Below are positions 15,484 through 21,979 of a stretch of 38,949 bases of DNA, in pieces; within the stretch, counting starts at the first letter, position 1; each line of letters begins with the position of its first letter. The DNA comes from Solirubrobacterales bacterium (GTDB lineage: Bacteria; Actinomycetota; Thermoleophilia; Solirubrobacterales; 70-9): assembly GCA_018883025.1 (NCBI GenBank), contig VEQW01000004.1, positions 1 to 38,949 on the forward strand, written 5' to 3'. A model generated the notes under the pieces. That model was not told the DNA's origin. It saw only the letters and a program-made list of their open reading frames with translations, and did not search any database. Made by a program: the position numbers and the translations under genes.

Positions 15484-17379
15484 TCAGGGGATTCGGGCCG
15501 TTTCCTCGCCGGGGGCGTTGACCAGTTCGATCACGAGCTCGGCGAGGTTCGACTCGTCGCCGCTGTCGACGTAGCGCTCGAGCCGGTCGAGCGCGGACTC
15601 CACCCAGGCGGGATCGACCGGGTCGTCCCGAACGGCGCGCATGATCCGCTTCGAGGCAGTCGGCTGGGGGCGCTCCCCCTCGCCGAAGAGCTCCTCGTGA
15701 AGTTTCTCCCCGGGACGCGGGCCTACGAATTCGATCGCGATCTCCTCCTCGGGCTCATAACCTGCGAGGCGGATCATGTTCTCGGCCAGGTCGACGATCC
15801 GGATCGGCTCCCCCATGTCGAGCACGAACAGGTCACCCTTCGCCCCGCCGGTGTCGCCCGCGCGGATCACCAGCTGGACCGCCTCCGGAATCGTCATGAA
15901 GTACCTGGTCATCTCGGGGTGGGTGACCGTGACCGGACCTCCCTGCTCGATCTGGCGCCGGAAGATCGGAACGACCGAGCCGGACGACCCGAGCACGTTG
16001 CCGAACCGAACGCTGACGAACCTGGTCCCGGCGTGGCGCTCGTCGGCCGAAAGGACCGACCACTCCGCGAGGGCCTTCGAAGCCCCCATCACGGTCCGGG
16101 GGGAGACCGCCTTGTCGGTCGAGACGAGGACGAACCGCTCGACCCTGGCGGCAGCGGCGGTATCGGCCGTGATCCTGGTCGCGATCGCGTTGTTGCGGAT
16201 CGCCTCCAGCGGGTTCGCCTCCATCAATGGCACGTGCTTGTAAGCGGCGGCATGGAAGACGATCGCCGGCTTGAAGCGCTGCATGACCTCGAACATCCGC
16301 TCGGTCTCCTTGCAGTCGGCGAGGACGGCTTCGACCCGGCTGAAGTGGCGCTCGGAAACCATCTCCCGCTCGATCTCGAACAGGTTGTCCTCGGCGTGGT
16401 CGAGCATCACCAGGAGCCTCGGGCCGACCCGGGCGATCTGGCGACAGAGCTCCGAACCGATCGATCCGCCTGCCCCGGTCACCAGGACGACCTGGTCCTC
16501 CAGGTAGGCACCCACGCGCTCGAGCTCGACCACCACGGGGTCGCGGCCGAGGACGTCCTCGACCTTTACCTCACGCAGCTGCTGGCTGAGCTGGACGCCA
16601 CCCCTCAGGAGCTCGAACACGGTCGGCAGGGTCCGGACCGGGATCTGGCGCTCCCGGCAGGCCGCGACGACCTTGCCCCGGAGCGCGCCGGGGGCGGAAG
16701 GGATCGCGATCACCACGCCGTCGGGCTCGGTCTCGTCGAGGATCGACTCGATCTCATCGGTCGTACCGAGCACCGAGATCCCCTGGATCTTCATCCCGGT
16801 CATCCCGGGGTTGTCGTCGACGAAGCCGATCGCAGTCTCGCCGAGGTTGGGGTTCAGCTTGAGCTCGCGGACGACCATCTGGCCCCCCTGGCCGGCGCCG
16901 ACCACCAGCATCTCCCGACCCCTCGGGATCCGGCTGCCCCTTTCGGGTCGCTCCTTGAGCAACCTGGTGCCTAGCCGGACGCCGGCGATCAGCATCAGGG
17001 TGAGCAGGAAGTCGAACACTCCCACCGTCCGGGGCAGCGGGGCGGCGAACGGTTTGAGCACGGCGAAGGCGACGACCAGGATCAGCGAGGCGACGGCCAC
17101 CGCCTGGGCCACCCGGACGTAGTCCCTGCCGCCGACGAACCTCCACCACTTCTGGTAGAGCCCGAAGGCGTAGAAGATCGCGACCTTGCCGACCACCACG
17201 AAGCCCACCGAGCCGACGAAGAGCTCGAGGAACCGCTCGGGGATCGTCCACCCCTCGTCGAGGAATCGAAGCTGGAAGGCGAGGAAATAGGCGAGCGCGA
17301 CGAGCACGGCGTCGCCCGCCATCTGCCAGAGCTGGTACCGATGGAAGTGGAGACGGGAGTCGCGCGCTGGGGAGGACAT
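15484..17379 (-). CDS. NDP-sugar 4,6-dehydratase/epimerase, PglF/WbpM (CapD) type, membrane-bound
   Basis: 631 residues from ATG 17379; a longer in-frame reading to 17697 runs over uppP and is rejected. There are four N-terminal membrane helices (about 18-140). A first Rossmann-type domain has GAGQGGQMVVREL (161-173), and the catalytic SDR domain starts at VLVTGAGGSIGSE (298-310). Catalysis: S420-T421-D422-K423, then M431 and K435 in VMGASKALAEW. This is the Ser-Met-Lys arrangement of PglF/WbpM rather than the Ser-Tyr-Lys of short FlaA1. HAAAYKHVPLMEANPLEAI and EMTRYFMTIPEAVQLV are also typical. It converts UDP-HexNAc to a 4-keto-6-deoxy sugar, a precursor of bacillosamine- or QuiNAc-like residues. 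It probably supplies the first sugar for the phosphoglycosyl transferase at 7248. Confidence 0.92.
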   Translation of the reverse strand: MSSPARDSRLHFHRYQLWQMAGDAVLVALAYFLAFQLRFLDEGWTIPERFLELFVGSVGFVVVGKVAIFYAFGLYQKWWRFVGGRDYVRVAQAVAVASLILVVAFAVLKPFAAPLPRTVGVFDFLLTLMLIAGVRLGTRLLKERPERGSRIPRGREMLVVGAGQGGQMVVRELKLNPNLGETAIGFVDDNPGMTGMKIQGISVLGTTDEIESILDETEPDGVVIAIPSAPGALRGKVVAACRERQIPVRTLPTVFELLRGGVQLSQQLREVKVEDVLGRDPVVVELERVGAYLEDQVVLVTGAGGSIGSELCRQIARVGPRLLVMLDHAEDNLFEIEREMVSERHFSRVEAVLADCKETERMFEVMQRFKPAIVFHAAAYKHVPLMEANPLEAIRNNAIATRITADTAAAARVERFVLVSTDKAVSPRTVMGASKALAEWSVLSADERHAGTRFVSVRFGNVLGSSGSVVPIFRRQIEQGGPVTVTHPEMTRYFMTIPEAVQLVIRAGDTGGAKGDLFVLDMGEPIRIVDLAENMIRLAGYEPEEEIAIEFVGPRPGEKLHEELFGEGERPQPTASKRIMRAVRDDPVDPAWVESALDRLERYVDSGDESNLAELVIELVNAPGEETARIP

Positions 17380-17389
17380 CGGGGAAGAA

Positions 17390-17409
17390 AGTGTAGTCCG
17401 GGATAGCAT
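17390..17409. promoter_or_regulatory. Candidate back-to-back -10 elements for the dehydratase and uppP
   Basis: Minus strand: TACACT (17395 to 17390), with 10 bases to ATG 17379. Plus strand: TAGCAT (17404-17409), with 7 bases to CTG 17417, the proposed uppP start. Only 37 bases separate the two proposed starts, so the promoters must share upstream DNA. No clear -35 hexamers were seen. Confidence 0.35.
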
Positions 17410-17416
17410 CGCGGAC

Positions 17417-18298
17417 CTGGTTTTCCAACCTTCTGACACCGGGCAGGCGATCCTCCTTGGACTGATCCAGGGACCGACGGAACTGATGCCGGTTTCGAGC
17501 TCTGCCCACCTGGAAATGGTTCCCCGGCTCGCAGGCTGGGACTGGGAGTCGATCGACCCGGAACTCAGAAAGGCCTTCGAGGTCGCCCTCCATGCCGGAA
17601 CGGCGCTTGCGATGGTTGCGATCCGCCGAAAGGAGCTGACCGATGAGCTGGCCCGGTTCGACACCCGGAGGGCTTCGGTCCTGATCCTCTCCTTCATTCC
17701 GGCAGCGGTGGTGGGCTACGGGCTCGAACGCCAGATCGAACGCCACCTCGGTGGTCCGGTGGTGACCGCGGCCGGACTCGCCGCCGGTGCGGTGGCGATG
17801 GCCCTGGCCGACCGCCTTCCCCAGGAGCGGAGCCGGGGCGATGCCGGCCCCCTGGACGGGCTGGCGCTCGGCCTCGGCCAGGCGGCAGCCCTCGTGCCCG
17901 GGGTCTCCCGCAACGGGGCGACCCTGACCGCGGCCAGGCTCAGGCTGTTCACCCGGGAGCAGGCCAACGCCCTTTCACGAACGGTCGCCCTGCCGGTTAT
18001 CGCCGGGGCCTCGCTGCTCAAGGGGGTACGGCTTGCCAGGCGCGGGATCGACCGCCACAAGGCCCGCTGGATCGGGATCGGCGTCGCCTCCTCGTTCGTC
18101 TCGACCCTGGTCTCGGCCCGCCTGGTCGACCAGGTCGAGCGGGACCGCTCGCTCGCCCCGTACGCGGTCTACCGGATCGCCCTCGCCCTGCTCATCCTCG
18201 CCAGGCTCGGCCGATCCGACGGTCCATCAGGTCGCCCGGAGAATGGTGTTGAATCGGAAGTAGTGGTTCGGTCAAGGCCTGAGCGAGTGACGGGTTGA
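17417..18298 (+). CDS. uppP: Undecaprenyl-diphosphate phosphatase
   Basis: About 293 residues if started at CTG 17417. The enzyme removes one phosphate from undecaprenyl diphosphate, recycling the lipid carrier for peptidoglycan and polysaccharide synthesis, and gives bacitracin tolerance. Motifs: GQAILLGLIQGPTELMPVSS followed by SAHL (the E-x3-E/SSSxHL region) and LVPGVSRNGATLTAARL (PGxSRxGxT with catalytic Arg); hydrophobic helices fill the rest. The first ATG in frame (17486) lies inside motif 1, after the conserved GLxQGxTE, and would yield a dead protein. No ATG, GTG or TTG exists in frame upstream before the divergent gene. CTG 17417, 7 bases after a TAGCAT -10, is the best candidate. 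Its stop overlaps the purM start (TTGA). Confidence 0.85.
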   Translation: MVFQPSDTGQAILLGLIQGPTELMPVSSSAHLEMVPRLAGWDWESIDPELRKAFEVALHAGTALAMVAIRRKELTDELARFDTRRASVLILSFIPAAVVGYGLERQIERHLGGPVVTAAGLAAGAVAMALADRLPQERSRGDAGPLDGLALGLGQAAALVPGVSRNGATLTAARLRLFTREQANALSRTVALPVIAGASLLKGVRLARRGIDRHKARWIGIGVASSFVSTLVSARLVDQVERDRSLAPYAVYRIALALLILARLGRSDGPSGRPENGVESEVVVRSRPERVTG

Positions 18299-19311
18299 GC
18301 GGCGGTCCCGAGGCCGACGCCTACGGGCGCTCGGGGGTCGACCAGGACCTCGCCGACGTCGCCGTGTCGAAGCTGGTCGCTGCGCTGTCGGGCATCGACA
18401 CCGGCAAGCCCTCCAGAAAGGTCGAGCTGGACGGCCACTACGCCGCCGTCCTCGCCCTCGACGACCGACTCGGTATCGCCCTCTCGACCGACGGGGTCGG
18501 GACCAAGATCCTGGTCGCCGAACAGCTGGGCCGCTACGACACGATCGGGATCGACTGCGTCGCGATGAACGTCAACGACGTGATCTGCGTCGGGGCCGAA
18601 CCGATCGCGATGCTCGATTACCTCGCGGTCGAACGAGCTGATCCCGAGGTCTGCGAAGAGATCGGGATCGGTCTGGCAAAGGGGGCCGAACTAGCCGGGA
18701 TCGAGATCCCGGGAGGGGAGCTGGCCCAGATCGGCGAGCTGGTCAAGGGGTTCGACATCGCCGGATCCTGCTTCGGGGCGCTCTCGCTCGATTCGATGGT
18801 CGACGGATCCGGAGTACGCCCCGGCGACGTCGTGATCGGCCTCCCTTCCTCGGGCATCCACTCGAATGGGTACACGCTCGCCCGATCGGCCCTGGAGGGC
18901 CTCCCCCTCGACGACGACTCCCTGGGCGCCCCACTCGGTGACCTGCTGCTCGAGCCGACCGAGATCTACGTCCGGGCCGTACTCGAGCTCCTCGATTCCC
19001 CCGTGGAGGTCCACGGGCTGGCCCACATCACCTCCGGAGGCCTGGGCAACCTGCTCCGTCTGAAGGCGGACGTCCGGTACGAGATCGATCAGCCACTCGA
19101 GCCGCAGCCACTGTTCGGCCTGATCGCCGAGCGGGGTGAGGTGCCGGAGGAAGAGATGTACGAGGTCTTCAACATGGGATGCGGTTTCTGCTGTGTCGTC
19201 CCGGAAGCCGATCTGGACGCGGCCGTCGCGATCCTCGAGCGCCACCACCCCGGCTCGAGGAGGATCGGGCGGGTCACCGACGGCGAGCGCTCGGTCGAAC
19301 GAGGAAGCTGA
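18295..19311 (+). CDS. purM: Phosphoribosylformylglycinamidine cyclo-ligase (AIR synthetase)
   Basis: 338 residues from TTG 18295, which overlaps the uppP stop as TTGA. PurM closes the imidazole ring in purine synthesis (FGAM + ATP to AIR). Signatures: AYGRSGVDQDLADVAV at the N-terminus, ALSTDGVGTKILVAEQLGRY, IGIDCVAMNVNDVICVGAEP, GELAQIGELVKGFDIAGSCF, GLPSSGIHSNGYTLAR, HITSGGLGNLLRL and VFNMGCGFCCVV. The length is normal and all expected motifs are present. Coupling to uppP is unusual in function and may only reflect shared expression during growth. Confidence 0.95.
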   Translation: MSGGPEADAYGRSGVDQDLADVAVSKLVAALSGIDTGKPSRKVELDGHYAAVLALDDRLGIALSTDGVGTKILVAEQLGRYDTIGIDCVAMNVNDVICVGAEPIAMLDYLAVERADPEVCEEIGIGLAKGAELAGIEIPGGELAQIGELVKGFDIAGSCFGALSLDSMVDGSGVRPGDVVIGLPSSGIHSNGYTLARSALEGLPLDDDSLGAPLGDLLLEPTEIYVRAVLELLDSPVEVHGLAHITSGGLGNLLRLKADVRYEIDQPLEPQPLFGLIAERGEVPEEEMYEVFNMGCGFCCVVPEADLDAAVAILERHHPGSRRIGRVTDGERSVERGS

Positions 19312-19312
19312 C

Positions 19313-19357
19313 CTCCGAAATCGGCGTCCCGGCGTCGGTCGGGGGGAGATTTCGGGG
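19313..19357 (+). promoter_or_regulatory. Hairpin just downstream of purM
   Basis: CCGAAATC (19315-19322) pairs with GATTTCGG (19348-19355), and two further pairs (one G:T) extend the stem to 10 bp around a 25-base GC-rich loop. It begins 1 base after the purM stop. No T-run follows, so it may be a U-less terminator or an mRNA-stabilising hairpin. Confidence 0.35.
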
Positions 19358-19414
19358 AAGACGTCCGGTTAGGCTCACGGGCGATGCATGGATGGGCTGA
19401 AGGCGATCGAAGGA

Positions 19415-19467
19415 GGCGGTCCCACGGGAGGCCGGGTCCGCAAGACCCCTGCCGTAGGCACTCCGCC
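19415..19467 (+). other. Possible branched RNA structure in the leader of the discoidin-tailed kinase
   Basis: An outer stem GGCGG/CCGCC (19415-19419 with 19463-19467) could enclose three hairpins in a row: TCC-CACG-GGA (420-429 of 19xxx), GGGTC-CGCAA-GACCC (19434-19448) and TGCC-GTA-GGCA (19450-19460). It ends 20 bases before the ATG of the kinase gene. Comparing by eye with TPP, SAM-IV, cobalamin, ZTP, glycine and cyclic di-nucleotide riboswitches, I see no match. In GC-rich DNA such pairings arise by chance, so this is only a candidate. Confidence 0.25.
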
Positions 19468-19487
19468 CGGATGACCTCGAAGGCGCC

Positions 19488-20978
19488 ATGAGCGAGGCGC
19501 CCCCGAGCTCGCGGATGATCGGAACGGTCCTGTCCAGCCGGTACCGACTCGACGCGAAACTGGGGAGCGGGGGGATGTCGACCGTTTACCTGGCGAGGGA
19601 CGAGATCCTCGACCGGCCGGTCGCCGTGAAGTTGATGCACGACTCGATGGCCTCCGAGCCCGACCAGCTCGAGCGCTTCAACCAGGAGGCCCGGGCCGTC
19701 GCCAAGCTCTCGAACCCGAATGTGGTCGCGGTCATCGACGCCGGCGAGGACGACGGCCGGCCCTACATCGTCTTCGAGTACGTAGAGGGTGAAACCCTCA
19801 AACAGCTCATCTCCCGCGTGGGAGCACTGGAGACGACCGAGGCGCTGGCCTACGGGATCGAGATCTCCCAGGCCCTCGAGGTTGCCCACGAGCGGGGGAT
19901 GGTCCATCGCGACGTCAAGCCCCAGAACGTCCTGATCGACTCGACCGGCCAGGCGAAACTGACCGACTTCGGGATCTCGCGACAGCTCGACGAGGAGGGG
20001 ATGACCGCCGAGGGCAAGGTGGTCGGGACGACCGACTACGTCGCGCCGGAGCAGGCGATGGGACACGAAGTCGACACGAGGGCCGACATCTATGCCCTGG
20101 GCGTCGTCCTGTTCGAGATGCTGACCGGCGACGTCCCGTTCAAGGCGGCCAACCAGGTCGGGGTCGCGATGAAGCACGTGACCGAAGACCTCCCGGACCT
20201 GCAGCAGATACGTCCCGACCTGTCGGCCACGACCGCGGCCGTGGTCGAGCGGGCGACGGCGAAGGAACCGGCGGATCGCTACGGGACCACTGCCGAGATG
20301 ACCGCGGACCTGCAGACGGCCCTGGAGGTCGAGGCGATCCGTTCAGGTGGCGCCGGCAGCGAGGCAACCTCGATCCTCGACGCGGTACCGGCCCCGGCAC
20401 GCCAGCTCCCGGACCGGAGGACGAGCCCGTGGCCGGCGGCGATCCTCCTCCTGGTCGCCCTGGTGGTCGCGGCAGGGTCGGCCTGGCTGATCTCCCAGGG
20501 GGGAACCGGAGGTGGGGGCGGGGGTGCCGGCTCCGGCGACAAGGTCGAGGTCGCCAGCATCACCGACTTCGATCCGGAAGGGGATGGGGTCGAGCACCCG
20601 GAAGAAGTCGACTTTGCGATCGACGGCGACCCGAACGCCTCGGCCTGGACGACCGAGACCTACCAGACCGACTCCTTCGGGGCGAAGTCCGGGGTGGGAC
20701 TCGTGGTCGACCTCGGAAGCCCGAGGAAGCTCTCCTCGGTCCAGGTCGTAACCCCCACCCCGGGGTGGCCGATCGAGGTGTACGGGGCAAACGACCCCCT
20801 CCCCGACTCACTGGACGGCTGGGAAGCCCTCGGCTCGGCCGACTCGGTGAGTGATCGGGAGACGATCGACCTGATCACCCTGACCAGCTATCGCTACCTG
20901 CTGCTCTGGGCCACGGCACCGGCCCAGACCGACGACGGCTACGGGGTGGCGATCTCCGACGTTTCGGTCTTCGAGTAG
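19488..20978 (+). CDS. Ser/Thr protein kinase with extracytoplasmic discoidin-like domain
   Basis: 496 residues from ATG 19488, with GAAGG 5 bases upstream. The Hanks-type kinase domain (about 19-280) is intact: glycine loop LGSGGMSTVYLARD, K48 in VAVK, HRDVKPQN with D142, DFG at D160, TTDYVAPEQA. A Pro-rich linker leads to one membrane helix (about 310-332) and a Gly-rich spacer. The last 140 residues form a beta-rich domain: ITDFDPEGDGVEHPEEVDFA, IDGDPNASAWTTETYQT, then VGLVVDLGSPRKLSSVQVVT. This resembles the discoidin/galactose-binding fold seen at the C-terminus of some actinobacterial MviN/kinase proteins, which may bind carbohydrate. It may sense cell-wall or exported polysaccharide. 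It stands alone, converging on ddl (17-base gap). Confidence 0.88.
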   Translation: MSEAPPSSRMIGTVLSSRYRLDAKLGSGGMSTVYLARDEILDRPVAVKLMHDSMASEPDQLERFNQEARAVAKLSNPNVVAVIDAGEDDGRPYIVFEYVEGETLKQLISRVGALETTEALAYGIEISQALEVAHERGMVHRDVKPQNVLIDSTGQAKLTDFGISRQLDEEGMTAEGKVVGTTDYVAPEQAMGHEVDTRADIYALGVVLFEMLTGDVPFKAANQVGVAMKHVTEDLPDLQQIRPDLSATTAAVVERATAKEPADRYGTTAEMTADLQTALEVEAIRSGGAGSEATSILDAVPAPARQLPDRRTSPWPAAILLLVALVVAAGSAWLISQGGTGGGGGGAGSGDKVEVASITDFDPEGDGVEHPEEVDFAIDGDPNASAWTTETYQTDSFGAKSGVGLVVDLGSPRKLSSVQVVTPTPGWPIEVYGANDPLPDSLDGWEALGSADSVSDRETIDLITLTSYRYLLLWATAPAQTDDGYGVAISDVSVFE

Positions 20979-20995
20979 CGGGTTCCCGACGGGCG

Positions 20996-21979
20996 TCAGT
21001 ACTCGAGCTGGTCGGCCCGCCGGCTGGTCTCGATTGCCGAGTCGACGAGCCTTCCCAGGAGATCGGGGTAGGGCAACCCCGACGCCTCCCATAGGCGCGA
21101 ATAGACCGACATCTCGGTGAACCCCGGGATCGTGTTGACCTCGTTGACCAGGACTTCTCCACCGTCAGTCAGGAAGAAGTCGCACCGGGCCATACCGGAG
21201 CAGCCGGCCAGCCTGAAGACCTCCAGGGCGAGCGCCTGGACTCGCTCGATCACCGTCTGGTCGAGTTCGGCCGGGGCGATCAGCTCCATCCCGCCCTCGG
21301 TGTACTTCGACTCGTAGTCGTACCACTCCCCCTTCGACACGATCTCGCCCGGGAGGGAAGCCTCCGGTTCGAGGTCGCCGAGGACGGAGACCTCGATCTC
21401 CCTGCCCTCGGCGTGGGCCTCGACGATCACCCTGGGGTCATGGGCCCGGGCGACTTCGATCGCCCGGTCGAGCTCCTCCGAGGCCGGCTCATCGACCCGG
21501 GAGATCCCGACGCTCGAGCCGAGCTCCGAGGGCTTTACCCAGACCGGGCTGCCGAACCGGGCCACCTCGGCCCGCCAATCCCCGTCACCGACCTCGACGA
21601 ACTCGACCTGGGGCAGTCCCCGCGCCGTACAGAGGCGCTTCAGGGTGAGCTTGTCCATGCAGACGGCCGAACCGAGAACGTCCGAGCCGACGTAGGGCAC
21701 TTCGACGGTCTCCAGAGCTCCCTGGATCACCCCGTCCTCGCCGAACGGTCCGTGGAGGGCGGGGAAGACGACGTCTATCCCCTCCATCCCCGCCCCCGGC
21801 TCGAGCAGTACCGGCCCGTCGGGCCCCGTCCAGGCGCCATCCCGCGAGATGGTTATCTCGACCACCCCGAAGCCGGCTTCCACCAGGCCCGCGGCGACCG
21901 CCTCGCCCGAGAGCAGGGAGATCTCGTGCTCGCTCGATCGACCGCCGCTGAGGACGGCGACCGTCGGTCTCTTGTTCAC
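20996..21979 (-). CDS. ddl: D-alanine--D-alanine ligase
   Basis: 327 residues from ATG 21979, overlapping the pknB stop as ATGA. It joins two D-Ala with ATP to make the terminal dipeptide of the peptidoglycan stem. ATP-grasp motifs: VLSGGRSSEHEISLLSG (N-terminal Glu of the catalytic triad), FPALHGPFGEDGVIQG, VWVKPSELGSSVGISRV, YDYESKYTEGG, and ARCDFFLT with VLVNEVNTIPGFTEMSVY (metal-binding Asp/Glu/Asn). The Tyr of YDYESKY occupies the loop that selects D-Ala rather than D-lactate, so vancomycin-type resistance is not suggested. It is the last gene of the kinase-cell wall operon. Confidence 0.95.
   Translation of the reverse strand: MNKRPTVAVLSGGRSSEHEISLLSGEAVAAGLVEAGFGVVEITISRDGAWTGPDGPVLLEPGAGMEGIDVVFPALHGPFGEDGVIQGALETVEVPYVGSDVLGSAVCMDKLTLKRLCTARGLPQVEFVEVGDGDWRAEVARFGSPVWVKPSELGSSVGISRVDEPASEELDRAIEVARAHDPRVIVEAHAEGREIEVSVLGDLEPEASLPGEIVSKGEWYDYESKYTEGGMELIAPAELDQTVIERVQALALEVFRLAGCSGMARCDFFLTDGGEVLVNEVNTIPGFTEMSVYSRLWEASGLPYPDLLGRLVDSAIETSRRADQLEY

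Noticed and set aside
16754-17746. Alternative minus-strand frame and upstream extension of the dehydratase
   Set aside because: Lies over uppP and in the wrong frame for the dehydratase motifs.
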